Shown: positions 25,150-35,458, numbered from the stretch's first letter. The stretch is DNA of 64,000 bases from Candidatus Saccharimonadota bacterium (GCA_017510445.1 JAFWNF010000003.1:169164-233163); one strand, 5' to 3'. Notes: a model not told the origin generated them from the sequence alone. Numbers and translations: made by a program.

Positions 25150-26697
25150 TTAATTATTTACGCCGTGATGCGCCGTAAAAGACGAAGCATCAAGCGCAGA
25201 GAACTTATAGCCGTGGCTCTTTCCATACTTTATAATGTCTTCGACCGCATCTACCGAATAGCCTTTCACGTCATGCTGAAGCACGACATAGCTCCCACCT
25301 TTTCCAAGCCCACGAATCACATTATTATAAACGCCAGTCGCGCTCGTGGTTGAGCCCGCATCGCCCGACGAAACATTCCAATCAAAATACTTATATCCTC
25401 TTTTCGTCACTTCATCAACCAGCTTACTCATAATATGAATTCCGCCATCATAATTTCTACTCACTGTATTTGAACTCCCTCCAGGAAATCTCATTAAATA
25501 CGTTTCTTTCCCAGTTATCCTTTTTACCCGTTCTTGAACTTTATTCAAGTCATCAAAATAGTTATTCATATTTTTATAAACATATGAATAATCATGCGTA
25601 AATGTATGAAGTCCAATCGCATGCCCTTCATCAAATGCTCGTTTAATTAGCCTATCCTCTCCAAACCCCGTCACAAAAAACGTCGCTTTCACATTATATT
25701 TCTTGAGAACATCAAGTAATTTATCCGTAAAAGCTCCAGGCCCATCATCAAACGTCAAATAAATTACGCCATTTTCTGGCACTGGCTTCACTGAAACCAC
25801 CCGTTTAATTTTCGCTTCATTTCCAGAATTATCTACCGCGCTATAAATTATTTCATAATCCCCTACTTTCGTTGTATCAATACCACCTTCAGTTTTTAAC
25901 TCAACCTCATCACAATTATCCAAAACCATTGGCGTAGGAATTTCATAAATTGCATCAAGTGTCATTTCATATTTCTCCGCCCCGTTCAAATTAATCTCTG
26001 GCGCCATTTTATCTTCAACAATTCCAGGAATATTTTTTTCGCTAACATTTCCGCTTGAGTCTCGAACCGAAATTACCACCTCGTCATTTTCAAATCTCTT
26101 TTCAATATTTTCTTTAATTTCCCCATCGTAATTATCTATAACTTTTATTTCAAAATCTGGAATTTTTCCATTCGGGCAAACTGCAATTTTCTCGTCCTTC
26201 ACTTCAATTTCAGGAGCTTTTCTATCTACAACAATGACTTTTTGCGTATATTCAACCTCTTTATCATTTCCGTACTTCACGCGATAAATTCTCTGGTATT
26301 CACCCAGTTTTTCCGTATCAATTTTATCGCCAGATATTTCAACCGCCAGCTCATCGCATGCGAAAATATTTCCATAGCAAATCTCTCCATAATCATCGCG
26401 ATATTCGTCTTTAAACCCAATCTCAACTTGTTCAGAAAACCCTTTAACTCTCAAAGTCGGCATAACAAAGTTAACCACAAAAAACGCTACCGCCGTCAAA
26501 AGAAGCAAAACAACGCCAATAATCAAAATTTTTGGCACTTTTTTTCTACTCTTTTTCTTTTTTTGGTCTTCTGGAAACTCTTTTTCGACTACAATTCCAT
26601 CATCGTTTTTTTTCGTTTTAAGTTCTTTCGCCACCGCCGCCACTTGTTTTTTATTTTTCTTTTCGGGTTTCTTTTTGGCTTTTTCGCTCTTTTTCAT
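25150..26697 (-). CDS. Membrane-anchored polysaccharide deacetylase with Ig-like (DUF5011-type) domains
   Basis: An exported carbohydrate esterase, probably acting on peptidoglycan or envelope glycan. A lysine-rich cytoplasmic tail is followed by one membrane helix (ILIIGVVLLLLTAVAFFVV), three Ig-like repeats with DRKAPEI and DKMAPEI joints, then a NodB domain: TFDDGPGAFTDKLL, HTFTHDYS (metal histidines) and RFPGGSSN. It resembles Bacillus PgdA-like enzymes. The start at 26697 (MKKSEKAKK) has a GGGAG ribosome site; the longer frame would run through the TATAAT box. It could modify host or self glycans. Confidence 0.9.
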   Translation of the reverse strand: MKKSEKAKKKPEKKNKKQVAAVAKELKTKKNDDGIVVEKEFPEDQKKKKSRKKVPKILIIGVVLLLLTAVAFFVVNFVMPTLRVKGFSEQVEIGFKDEYRDDYGEICYGNIFACDELAVEISGDKIDTEKLGEYQRIYRVKYGNDKEVEYTQKVIVVDRKAPEIEVKDEKIAVCPNGKIPDFEIKVIDNYDGEIKENIEKRFENDEVVISVRDSSGNVSEKNIPGIVEDKMAPEINLNGAEKYEMTLDAIYEIPTPMVLDNCDEVELKTEGGIDTTKVGDYEIIYSAVDNSGNEAKIKRVVSVKPVPENGVIYLTFDDGPGAFTDKLLDVLKKYNVKATFFVTGFGEDRLIKRAFDEGHAIGLHTFTHDYSYVYKNMNNYFDDLNKVQERVKRITGKETYLMRFPGGSSNTVSRNYDGGIHIMSKLVDEVTKRGYKYFDWNVSSGDAGSTTSATGVYNNVIRGLGKGGSYVVLQHDVKGYSVDAVEDIIKYGKSHGYKFSALDASSFTAHHGVNN

Positions 26698-26756
26698 ACC
26701 GATTCTCCCCTTTTTTCTATTATAAATCATTTTCTCCTACATGTTATAATAAAATC

Positions 26757-27227
26757 ATGAAGAATTTCTTTACAAAATCAGGACGAAAAATCACTTATTT
26801 TGGAAATACACTTGGTGATCTTCCCGTCAAAAATACTTCCTTAAATCCCAATATCAAAACTCTCGACGACTTATTTTTTGCACTTCTTAACTCTTTTTCA
26901 ATGGATACAATCCATTCTTCCCACCGTACAGAATACGATATTGATAACAATCCAACCTTTTGCCATTGCACTCTAACGTCTATCATTGTCTTTGACTTCT
27001 TTGGTGGCGAAATAGTCACGATTAAAGTCCCAGGTGGCGGAGTTCATCACCTTAATAGAATCGACGGACATATTATCGATTTAACAAGCGACCAATTTAC
27101 ATTTAAAGATATCACTCTAGACTATTCAGAACCCGTGCTCGACACTAAAGAAAACGCTCTTTCTAATCTTCGCGAGAAAGAGCGTTACGATATTCTTCTT
27201 GACCGCGTTAAAAACTTCTCTTTTTAA
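26757..27227 (+). CDS. YunG-like protein (putative papain-fold/NlpC-like hydrolase)
   Basis: A 156-residue soluble protein. The order CHCTLTS, FFGGEIVTIKV, GGGVHHLNRIDGHIIDLTSDQF matches the YunG-like family, in which a Cys-His-Asp arrangement suggests a permuted cysteine hydrolase fold. The substrate is unknown. TATAAT (26745-26750) is exactly 6 bases before the ATG: leaderless. The end overlaps the convergent murA stop by 4 bases. It is divergent from the deacetylase gene. Confidence 0.65.
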   Translation: MKNFFTKSGRKITYFGNTLGDLPVKNTSLNPNIKTLDDLFFALLNSFSMDTIHSSHRTEYDIDNNPTFCHCTLTSIIVFDFFGGEIVTIKVPGGGVHHLNRIDGHIIDLTSDQFTFKDITLDYSEPVLDTKENALSNLREKERYDILLDRVKNFSF

Positions 27228-28774
27228 ATTCCCGTTAACGGTGAAATATCCGCCCCAAGATGTCTGAGTCTATTTGCAAAATCCTGATATCCGCGATTTA
27301 TCGAATAGACATTACGAAGCACTGACGTTCCAGGTGCCGCCAACATTGCAATTAAAATCACGACAGAAGGCCTCAGCGCAGGAGGCGCTACAAGCTCCGC
27401 AGGACGCCAATTTGTCGGCCCTTCAACATATACCCTATGAGCGTCTAAAAGCTCCACATTCGCGTTTAAATTAGCTAATTCGACCGTATAAACTGCTCTG
27501 TTCTCAAACACCCAGTCATGAATCAAAGTCCTTCCTTCTGCCGTTGCCGCAATCACAGAGAAAAATGGTAAGTTATCGATATTAAGCCCAGGAAACGGCA
27601 TTGGATGAATCTTGTCTGCCGGTGCAGTCAATTTTGATTTTTTCAATGTGATATCGACCAGTCTCGTTCTCCCATTAGAAGCTAGATATTCTTTTCCTAA
27701 GTCGAATTTAGCCCCCATATTTTTCAATATCTCAAGCTCAATTTCCAAAAATTCAATTGGTGCTCGTTTTATTTTAATCTCTGATTCAGTTACAATCCCC
27801 GCCGCAATAAAACTCATCGCTTCAATCGGGTCTTCACTTGGTGCGTATTCAACATCACAATCAATCTTATCTACACCATGAACCGTCAAAGTTGTTGTCC
27901 CAATCCCATCGATCTTTACGCCTAACTTTTCAAGGAAGAAACAAACATCTTGCACCATATAATTCGACGATGCCCCAACAATCGTTGTTTTACATGGTGA
28001 AAGAGCCGCCGCCATCAAAGCATTTTCAGTCACTGTATCACCTCTTTCAATCAAGACAATCTTTTTATCTTTCCCGTCATACGCTATATTTTTATCAACA
28101 CTAACCTTATAGAATCCGCTTTTCGACTTCGCATCAACTTGAATGCCAAAAACATCTAATGCTCGAAGATGTGGTTCAATCGTACGAACTCCCAGCGAAC
28201 AACCACCCGCATACGGCAATTTGAATTCAGAAAATCGATGCATTAAAGGCCCAAGAAACATCAAAATCGAACGCGTCCTCCTAGCCGCGTCTTCATCAAT
28301 TTCCTCTAAGTTTAATTCACTAGGTGATATAATTTCCAAATCTCGATGATTGTTTGTCCAACGAGTTTTCACGCCAATTGACTCCAAAACTTCAATAATT
28401 CGGAATACTTCTTCAATTCGTGCAACATGCTTTAAAATTGTCCTACCTGAATTTAAGAGCGATGCGCAAAGAAGCCCCACAGCAGCATTTTTGCTTGAGT
28501 TTATCACAATCTCGCCAGAAAGTTCTTTCCCACCTCTAATTTTGTAGCTTTGCGAAACCGAATCATTTACAGAGAGTATCTGCCCACCAAGACAATCAGA
28601 CAGCTTCTTGATCATATCGAGCGAAGTGTTTTGTAGACCTTTTTCGATACGATGAATGGCCGATTGACTCGTACCAATTTTTTCAGCTAGCTCAATTTGA
28701 GTCCAGCCTTTTTCAAGACGAAGTCGAGAGACAACACTCCCAATCTCCTCTTGATAGGATCTATCTTTTTTCAT
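27224..28774 (-). CDS. murA: MurA-like UDP-GlcNAc 1-carboxyvinyltransferase with N-terminal XRE HTH domain
   Basis: Residues 1-75 are a Cro/C1-type helix-turn-helix (LEKGWTQIELAEKIGTSQSAIHRIEKGLQ). Residues 78-516 are an EPSP-synthase/MurA domain that would add enolpyruvate to UDP-GlcNAc in peptidoglycan synthesis: GGKELSGEIVINSSKNAAVG, the catalytic-cysteine loop YAGGCSLGVRTIEPH and the final RGYQDFANRL. The cysteine that determines fosfomycin sensitivity is present. The fusion suggests DNA-binding autoregulation. TATAAT (28781-28786) is 6 bases before the ATG, so the mRNA is leaderless. Confidence 0.92.
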   Translation of the reverse strand: MKKDRSYQEEIGSVVSRLRLEKGWTQIELAEKIGTSQSAIHRIEKGLQNTSLDMIKKLSDCLGGQILSVNDSVSQSYKIRGGKELSGEIVINSSKNAAVGLLCASLLNSGRTILKHVARIEEVFRIIEVLESIGVKTRWTNNHRDLEIISPSELNLEEIDEDAARRTRSILMFLGPLMHRFSEFKLPYAGGCSLGVRTIEPHLRALDVFGIQVDAKSKSGFYKVSVDKNIAYDGKDKKIVLIERGDTVTENALMAAALSPCKTTIVGASSNYMVQDVCFFLEKLGVKIDGIGTTTLTVHGVDKIDCDVEYAPSEDPIEAMSFIAAGIVTESEIKIKRAPIEFLEIELEILKNMGAKFDLGKEYLASNGRTRLVDITLKKSKLTAPADKIHPMPFPGLNIDNLPFFSVIAATAEGRTLIHDWVFENRAVYTVELANLNANVELLDAHRVYVEGPTNWRPAELVAPPALRPSVVILIAMLAAPGTSVLRNVYSINRGYQDFANRLRHLGADISPLTGI

Positions 28775-28815
28775 TCCCCCATTATATCACAAATTATTCG
28801 TTTTGTGATATATTT

Positions 28816-30303
28816 CTATTTCTTCTTCTTATCTTCCGCGCCGTTTATTACACTTGCTTTTACACGGTTTAGGTTCTTCTTTGTGTGAAAATAGTAAGCA
28901 CCCCAAATACCAAGGCCAACCACAATTATCGACGCAAGCGCGATTTCTGCAGGACCAGTTTTTGGCAAAGTGCATCCTTCCATTTCCGGGTTTGTTTCGC
29001 AAGTTTTTTCCTTATCTTTTTGACATTCAGGCATCTCTGGGTTCGTCTCACAAGTTTTTGCGATTTGTCCACATCCTTCCATTTCTGGATTTGTTTCGCA
29101 AGTTTTCTTTTCTTCTTGGCATTCAGGCATCTCTGGGTTCGTCTCACAAGTCTTTTCCTCAACAAATTTTTCCTCACAACCGTCAACTTTCTTGACTAAA
29201 ACTTGGGCTGAGTCCGTTTTAGAATCACCAGTCGAGGTATTACTGTCATAGGTTAGTTTCGCCGTGTTGTAAACGGTTTTACCTTTACAATCAAAATCTT
29301 CACCAACCTTGGCGCTATAACGAATATAAACAACATTCCCTGTTCCTATTGTGCCCAAATTATAACCTGTTTTGATAATGTTATCTGACAGATCGGACGG
29401 ATTAGTCGAATCGTTTGCGTATAATTTTACACTCCCAGGAACCAGACTCATTTCACTTGGTAAAGAATCTTTAATCGTTGCATTTGTTAAAGCCACGTCC
29501 CCAGCATTTCTAATTTCAAGTTGATAGTCAACAATATCTCCAGGCTTAACATTTTCGATAGCTGGTTCATATTTTCCCTCGCCAGCCTTAGAAACCGTTT
29601 TATCAAGAGTTCCTTTTAACTCCTCAGCCTGCAAGACATATTTGACAACGCCATGATATTCTTCACAGCCAGGAATTATACCGTTTAAACCATTCAAACC
29701 AAGCAATGTTCCCGTCTCAGTGAACAAAGTTGTCGGAAGAACAGCACCATTCATTTTCCATTTTGAATCAAGATAGATCTTTGCTGATCCTTCAACATAA
29801 CGCATCAAAACCTTATCTGATTTTGTAGTGAAATATGCCTCGTCCCACACTGAGCCAGGATTGGCATTATCGGCGGAAACTGTTGCTGAAACAGCGCCTT
29901 TAGTATCTGGGGTTAAAATTTTGACAAATTTACTAGATAAAGTTGTTACCTTCGCGATACCAGCTCTATCATGCTCTTTGTCGTTATAAGTAGCCGAGGC
30001 GTTGTTATGGAAATAAATATATACAATATATTGCCTTCCCGGAACAACCTCTACCTCATTTTTTAAAGTAGTCTCGGTTGCATTTATTTCGCCGACTCTA
30101 ACAAAATCGCGTTCATCACCAATAGTCGGATTGTTTGTGATAGAGTTAAATGTCGGATAAGATGCAGGGGACTCCATTGTGAACGTTGTTCTTTCTGGTC
30201 CCCACGCCAAAACGGAAGGGCTAAATAACACACAGAACAAAAATGTGAAAAGACTAAAGACCCCAGCCATGATTAGTTTTTTATTTTTTGAAAATATTTT
30301 CAT
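28816..30303 (-). CDS. Secreted LPKTG-anchored surface protein with CETNPEM repeats
   Basis: A 495-residue export product. A signal peptide (MKIFSKNKKLIMAGVFSLF..., cleavage after VLA) is followed by a beta-rich ectodomain, a DUF11-like segment (YQLEIRNAGDVALTNATIKD), about four repeats of KTCETNPEMEGC/PECQ rich in cysteine, then LPKTG, a membrane helix and a basic tail, the sorting signal of sortase substrates. No sortase gene is in the window. It is last in a four-gene operon (11 bases after the 764-residue gene) and is a candidate adhesin for contact with a host cell. Confidence 0.85.
   Translation of the reverse strand: MKIFSKNKKLIMAGVFSLFTFLFCVLFSPSVLAWGPERTTFTMESPASYPTFNSITNNPTIGDERDFVRVGEINATETTLKNEVEVVPGRQYIVYIYFHNNASATYNDKEHDRAGIAKVTTLSSKFVKILTPDTKGAVSATVSADNANPGSVWDEAYFTTKSDKVLMRYVEGSAKIYLDSKWKMNGAVLPTTLFTETGTLLGLNGLNGIIPGCEEYHGVVKYVLQAEELKGTLDKTVSKAGEGKYEPAIENVKPGDIVDYQLEIRNAGDVALTNATIKDSLPSEMSLVPGSVKLYANDSTNPSDLSDNIIKTGYNLGTIGTGNVVYIRYSAKVGEDFDCKGKTVYNTAKLTYDSNTSTGDSKTDSAQVLVKKVDGCEEKFVEEKTCETNPEMPECQEEKKTCETNPEMEGCGQIAKTCETNPEMPECQKDKEKTCETNPEMEGCTLPKTGPAEIALASIIVVGLGIWGAYYFHTKKNLNRVKASVINGAEDKKKK
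28970..29155 (-). repeat. Coding repeats for KTCETNPEM units
   Basis: Tandem near-identical blocks of about 42 bases coding KTCETNPEMEGC or KTCETNPEMPECQ. They are good candidates for slippage and length variation in the stalk next to the LPKTG anchor. Confidence 0.7.
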
Positions 30304-30314
30304 TTATGCCTCCT

Positions 30315-32609
30315 TTATAATCCTAAATCACTCAAAATATCTTCAGTTTCTTCATCGGACATGTTTCGGGCTTCTTCTACATTTTCCATCGCAACTACTT
30401 CCTTATATTTCTCGTCTGCACTCATTTCTTTATCTTCGCCACTTTTACTAGCAGTTTGTTCAGCCTTGTTATTTTCGTTATTACCTTCAGTAGTTTGCCC
30501 ACCTTCTGTGTTTTTCGCTCTTTCTTCCTCTCTCTTTCTTTGCAACTCTTTCAGCTCTTCATAACGTTTGTTAATCTCCTCATCAGACATACCGCCATTA
30601 TTTTCTTCAAGCCCAGCCGCTTTGTCTGCTTCCTCTTGAGCTCCATGGTTATCCTTTACTGGCGCATATTCATCATCATGCGCTCCACCTAAATCTTCAG
30701 CATAGTCATTTCCATCTTCTTTGATTTGCTTTTGATCAACCACTTCAGCTTCTTTCGAATCATCATTTTGAACAATCGTCGGTTTAGTACCAACCCCATT
30801 TTCAATCTCGATTGGAGCTTCAGTTGGCTCACCTTCCTCTTCCCTCACATCTTCCGTAGGTGTAATAACAATTTTTCCTGTACCTATATCTTCCGCAATA
30901 TCCTCATTTATCTGCGCGTCAATTCTCTTTAGGTTCTCTGCGTCCTTAGCTTTTGGATTCTCAGGATTTTCTGGGTTCTCTGGATTTTCTGGGTTCTCTG
31001 GATTCTCTGGAGTCTCTCCACCAGGTTTGTCTGGAGTCTCGTCACCAGGTTTGTCTGGAGTCTCTCCACCAGGTTTATCTGGAGTCTCTCCACCAGGTTT
31101 GTCTGGAGTCTCTCCACCAGGTTTGTCTGGAGTCTCTCCACCAGGTTTGTCTGGAGTCTCTCCACCAGGTTTGTCTGGAGTCTCGTCACCAGTCACATCG
31201 ATAACTGGGTTATCTTCAATCTCAGGTTGCCCATCATCTTCCATTTTAGAAGGAGTGTTATCTTCTTCAGCTTCAATAATATTTCCACAACCCCAATCAA
31301 ACACCCAACCACCGCCAATATCAATCACGTTCATATCTTCCTCTAGCGTCTCTTTTCGATGGCCTAAAAGCGTATCACTAACCGTACTTTCAGCACCTTT
31401 TCCACGAATCTCGTAGCTTACATCAACCTTCGTTCCAGCCTTTATAACTTTAAATTCAATTGTTCCATTATCAATCGCTTCGCAAACTGCCTTATACATA
31501 GCTTGTTGTTTTTCGCCATCCATTGTTAGATGAGTATTCGTGCTACTATCTCCTGTGAGCTCGCTATAGACCATCGCAAGATAGGTTGGATCGTCTTTTA
31601 ATACATCCTTTAACACTTCTTTCGTTGCTTCTTCATCGCCGTAAACATCCTTGAGCTTATTTGTAAAGTCATACTTTCGATCCCTTGTTTCATCAGAATA
31701 TGCATCTTTACTTCGCTCAACCCCACGCGCATCTTTTACAATCTCGTTACTTTCTGTCGTTGTTTCTGTCTCGGTCGTAGATGCATCACTACCACCTTCT
31801 TGACCATTATTCTTCGTAGTTGTCTCTGTTGTAGTCGCAGACGTGTCACCACTTTTTGCGCTCGTTTCTTTATCAGATTCTTCACTAGTACCAGTTTCTG
31901 TTTCGGCATTATCGGTACTGCCACTTTCGCCTTCATACATCTGGCTAGCACTTGTGTCGTTCGGTTCGTAATCTTTTGCATTCTTTCTATTTTTCACGGC
32001 TCCAGCAACGCCGAACCCAATTCCAGCCGTAATCGCAACAGCTAATATCGCCGCCGTCACTTTTTGACCAGCACTAGTTTTCTTTAGTTTCTCCCATACG
32101 CCACGCTTCTTTGATTTTTCAGCTTGCTCACCATTGTTATTATTCCCTTCACCCTGTTGTTCATTTTTGTTCTCCTCTAGGTTTTCGTCCTTTTTCTGCT
32201 TTTCGTTCGCCGACCCCCCGCCCTTTGTCGTCCCATTTTCATTTCCATATATCCGTGCCTGCTTTGCTTCAAGGGACGCCAACATTTCTCTAGCTTGTTC
32301 TCTGGTCATCTTACCAGATTCAACTTGTTTTATAATAGATTCGGCAATGCTCTTTCCTTCCTGATAATATTCTCCCGTTTTTTCTCCACTCTTTTCCGCG
32401 CCTTTTTTCGCCGTTGTTTCTGATTCAGTTGAGTCTTCTACTCCTGCCAAATTTTCGTCCACAGGAATTTCCTCAAATTCCGTGACTTCTTCAACTTCAG
32501 GAACATCATCTCTTCCATTTATTTCCTTAACGCGCTTGCCAAACCAGCGAAAACTCCTCTTTTTCTCCTCGTTTTGATCTTCTCCACGTTTTTTATATTT
32601 TTCGAACAT
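30315..32609 (-). CDS. Single-pass membrane protein with GGETPDKP repeats
   Basis: A 764-residue, very acidic protein. Residues 1-175 are charged and probably cytoplasmic; one membrane helix (about 178-200, VTAAILAVAITAGIGFGVAGAV) follows, then a Ser/Thr/Glu-rich region, a folded-looking segment (about 310-440), eight repeats of ETPDKPGG type, an NPE repeat and a charged coiled coil. The repeats look like a wall-spanning spacer. It starts one base after the 948-residue gene and is followed by the LPKTG gene, so all belong to one operon. No enzymatic motif was seen; a structural or adhesion role is inferred. Confidence 0.75.
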   Translation of the reverse strand: MFEKYKKRGEDQNEEKKRSFRWFGKRVKEINGRDDVPEVEEVTEFEEIPVDENLAGVEDSTESETTAKKGAEKSGEKTGEYYQEGKSIAESIIKQVESGKMTREQAREMLASLEAKQARIYGNENGTTKGGGSANEKQKKDENLEENKNEQQGEGNNNNGEQAEKSKKRGVWEKLKKTSAGQKVTAAILAVAITAGIGFGVAGAVKNRKNAKDYEPNDTSASQMYEGESGSTDNAETETGTSEESDKETSAKSGDTSATTTETTTKNNGQEGGSDASTTETETTTESNEIVKDARGVERSKDAYSDETRDRKYDFTNKLKDVYGDEEATKEVLKDVLKDDPTYLAMVYSELTGDSSTNTHLTMDGEKQQAMYKAVCEAIDNGTIEFKVIKAGTKVDVSYEIRGKGAESTVSDTLLGHRKETLEEDMNVIDIGGGWVFDWGCGNIIEAEEDNTPSKMEDDGQPEIEDNPVIDVTGDETPDKPGGETPDKPGGETPDKPGGETPDKPGGETPDKPGGETPDKPGDETPDKPGGETPENPENPENPENPENPENPKAKDAENLKRIDAQINEDIAEDIGTGKIVITPTEDVREEEGEPTEAPIEIENGVGTKPTIVQNDDSKEAEVVDQKQIKEDGNDYAEDLGGAHDDEYAPVKDNHGAQEEADKAAGLEENNGGMSDEEINKRYEELKELQRKREEERAKNTEGGQTTEGNNENNKAEQTASKSGEDKEMSADEKYKEVVAMENVEEARNMSDEETEDILSDLGL
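31006..31195 (-). repeat. 24-bp tandem repeats coding GGETPDKP
   Basis: Eight units of the pattern TCTCCACCAGGTTTGTCTGG plus AGTC, with one or two variant units. All copies keep the frame, so gain or loss of units alters only spacer length. This is a coding minisatellite and not a CRISPR array, as there are no spacers. Confidence 0.85.
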
Positions 32610-32610
32610 C

Positions 32611-35457
32611 TTATTCTCCTCTATATCTTATTTCTAAACCTCTTATTTTACGTGCGAACCGCTTTTTCAAAGACATCTTTTCGGCTTTCTCCGGTTTTTT
32701 CTTTCCACTATAATCTAGTCCAAGCATATTGTATTTTTCTATTGCATACGCCTGTATCCTTTTTCTCATTTCGTCCTCGTAACCTTTCAATGAATACGCG
32801 CTTTCGCCTCTCGCCTCCTTACCTTTATATACTCTGATAGTTCCACCGTGCGCTAAATAATAATAATATTCAAGGCTGTCTCGTAAAGTATCAATTGAAA
32901 CACCATCTAAATCGTCAGCGTCCAATTCATCTATAGCCTTAATGATTGAACCACCCTTTTCGTGACGAGCGTTCATAAATAGTTGGACAAAATATTTCTT
33001 AGATCTATGGTAATCTTTTTCAGATTGATATCCAACTTCTTCTGAAAGATAATCTTCGCCGAACTTCAAAATAAATCTATTCTTTAACTTCTGCTTAGAG
33101 CCTTCTAGGTCTTGAGAATGTGGATAAGCCTTCTCCATTGCCTGAATATAAAAGTCGACTCCTTTCTCTTCTTCTAGCTCAACTCTGCGTGCAAATTCAT
33201 ACGAACTAGTGATATGTTCTATGGCTATCTCTAGCGGTACCCCATTTTTATATCTATCCCCAAACTCAGAATCTGATTTATTCTCGTCATTTTCTTTGCC
33301 GACATTTTCTTCCCCAAGCGTATCCAGCTCGGCTCGTCTTTCTTCAATAGCGTTACGCAAATTAAATAATTCTTCACTTCCATAATGACTGCCATCTTCT
33401 TTTGCTAAATCTTCCCAATACGCATCCAACAGAGCATCCGAGCCCTCATTTCGAATTTTCTCCATTAACGCCGAATAGTCTTCTAGCATTTTTTTCTTTT
33501 TTTCTATTATCTTATATAGCTCCTCTGCCTCATCCTCGTTCAAACCACCATTAGCAGTCACTTCTTTTATTTCATCTTCTATTTTCTTTAGATGGTCGCG
33601 GTCTTCATATCTAATCGCGTTAATCTGGTCCTTATACCCGTCCATTTCATTAATCTTTTTTTCTCCCGATTCATCACCTGTTTTCTCGCTGTCCTCACCA
33701 ACATTTTCACCGCTCTCGTCATCCAAAAACGCTCTTAAACTATCTATTACTCCTTGGCGTCGTTGGCCCCAAACTGTTCTTTCTAGTTCGGCGCTACGCT
33801 TTTCAAAGCTTTCTCTTAGCTTTGCTACAGCTTCTTGCCACTTATCTTCTTCCCAAATATCATTTTCACCATGATAAAGCTCTTCGAATTTCTTGAGTGC
33901 TTTTTCAAACGTGTCTCCATCATCTATCCTAAAGGTCGAAATATACTCTTCGATGTTCATTTTGCTTCGTTCAGCACTTTTTTCGGATTTGTTACCGCCA
34001 GCTTCTTTATTATTTTCTGGCTTGCCATTAACCTCAACACCATCATCAACCGTTCCGTCCACGACAACTTCATCTTCTCCACCGCTTGCTGAACCAGTGT
34101 CTCCCTCGCCAGAAACACCCCCTTCTTTTATTTCTGCACGCCTTTTTTCTATAGCACCTAAAATCATGACAATATCATCATCGTTGTACCATTTTTCCTC
34201 GCCGTCATTATCTTTCGTACCTTTTGCGATTTTATCCAGTTCTTCCGGCTCATTCGTTTCTGATATCCTTTTTATAACATGGTCTCGAGCTTTTAAGCGT
34301 GATCTTCTTTTCTCGAATAAGCTGCCAAAATCTTCTTCCGATTGCCCTTCCTGCTCTATTTCTTTAGCAATATCATAAAGTTCCTTACTATCCTTTGCTA
34401 AACGTATTCTTTCCGCAAAACTTCCTGGTGTCGCCTCTGCGCTGTTTTCGCTTTCGCCCATCGCAACGTCATCTTCACCTACTTTATTTCCGCTCGTCTT
34501 TTCTTCCTCCGCACTCGCATCCTTATTTCCACCTTCTTCTGGAGCATTATCTATAGCAAAACCTTCCAATTTTTTCTTTAGCTCTTCCAATCGTTCCAAT
34601 TCTTTCTTTAGCTCTTCCATTTGTTTCAGAATATCATTAATTTCTTCGCGAATTCCATTTATTTCCTTCAGGAATTCTTGCTCACGAGCTACAGCTTTTT
34701 CACCAGTATTATGATTCTTTCCATTTTCATCATCGCCCCCTTTGCTACTTGCCGAATCAGCATCCTCGCCATCAGCAACGTTTGCGTTAGCATTAAGAGC
34801 TTCAACAATTTTACTATAATCACTTCTATATTGCGCTTCTAATGCAAAATTTCCATCTTTTTTGGCCTGAGCCATAGCTTTGCCAGTAATCTCTAGTTGA
34901 CGCTTTAATTCTTCGGTACTACTTGCCGAATCAGCATCCTCGCCATCAGCAACATTTGCGTTAGCATTAATTGCTGCTCCCAACTCTTCTGTTCTGCCTG
35001 TTACATGAGAATCACTCTCCTCTTGCGAAGCAACAACTGCACTAGCTTGTCTTGCTTCTTCTCGTGCTTGGTTTTCCCTCTCATAATCTAATTTATGCTC
35101 TGCCCTTTCGATAATCATTTTTTTATCACTATCTGTATAATCTGGATTTGCTAAAGCTGCATTTACACCTTTACGCAACGACTCTTCACTCTTATAAAAG
35201 CTAATATCCCAAATAAACTTATCTCGGTTTTTTATCACCTCTCTGCGCTTATTAAAAATTGCTTCTAGCTCTTTGTCGTCCCCAAACTGCGCATTTAGCT
35301 CCTCAACCATATTGTTAAGATCGCCTAACTCTTTCGCGCTCTTAATCTTTTCAATAGCCTGGTTTCGAGGATTATTTCTTTCCTCCTCAAGCTCTTCAAA
35401 AGTAATCTGCCCCTCAATTTCTTGTCTACCAGTACTCGGAAAACCTTCGCCACTCAT
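32611..35457 (-). CDS. Large charged coiled-coil hypothetical protein
   Basis: A 948-residue soluble protein with no membrane helix or signal peptide. It is dominated by Glu/Lys-rich helices, including a strong heptad segment (EINDILKQMEELKKELERL) near residue 280, and by repeated units with RAEL/RSRLKAR endings of 60-80 residues. An 18-residue block (NANANVADGEDADSASS) is present twice near residues 170 and 225, with nearly identical DNA. No family was recognised. Single-base spacing on both sides places it in the surface operon, so it may be a cytoplasmic scaffold for the membrane partner. Confidence 0.7.
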   Translation of the reverse strand: MSGEGFPSTGRQEIEGQITFEELEEERNNPRNQAIEKIKSAKELGDLNNMVEELNAQFGDDKELEAIFNKRREVIKNRDKFIWDISFYKSEESLRKGVNAALANPDYTDSDKKMIIERAEHKLDYERENQAREEARQASAVVASQEESDSHVTGRTEELGAAINANANVADGEDADSASSTEELKRQLEITGKAMAQAKKDGNFALEAQYRSDYSKIVEALNANANVADGEDADSASSKGGDDENGKNHNTGEKAVAREQEFLKEINGIREEINDILKQMEELKKELERLEELKKKLEGFAIDNAPEEGGNKDASAEEEKTSGNKVGEDDVAMGESENSAEATPGSFAERIRLAKDSKELYDIAKEIEQEGQSEEDFGSLFEKRRSRLKARDHVIKRISETNEPEELDKIAKGTKDNDGEEKWYNDDDIVMILGAIEKRRAEIKEGGVSGEGDTGSASGGEDEVVVDGTVDDGVEVNGKPENNKEAGGNKSEKSAERSKMNIEEYISTFRIDDGDTFEKALKKFEELYHGENDIWEEDKWQEAVAKLRESFEKRSAELERTVWGQRRQGVIDSLRAFLDDESGENVGEDSEKTGDESGEKKINEMDGYKDQINAIRYEDRDHLKKIEDEIKEVTANGGLNEDEAEELYKIIEKKKKMLEDYSALMEKIRNEGSDALLDAYWEDLAKEDGSHYGSEELFNLRNAIEERRAELDTLGEENVGKENDENKSDSEFGDRYKNGVPLEIAIEHITSSYEFARRVELEEEKGVDFYIQAMEKAYPHSQDLEGSKQKLKNRFILKFGEDYLSEEVGYQSEKDYHRSKKYFVQLFMNARHEKGGSIIKAIDELDADDLDGVSIDTLRDSLEYYYYLAHGGTIRVYKGKEARGESAYSLKGYEDEMRKRIQAYAIEKYNMLGLDYSGKKKPEKAEKMSLKKRFARKIRGLEIRYRGE

Positions 35458-35458
35458 T

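Noticed and set aside
31006..31195. Possible CRISPR array
   Set aside because: The 24-bp units are directly contiguous without spacers and keep the reading frame of the 764-residue protein, so this is a coding minisatellite.
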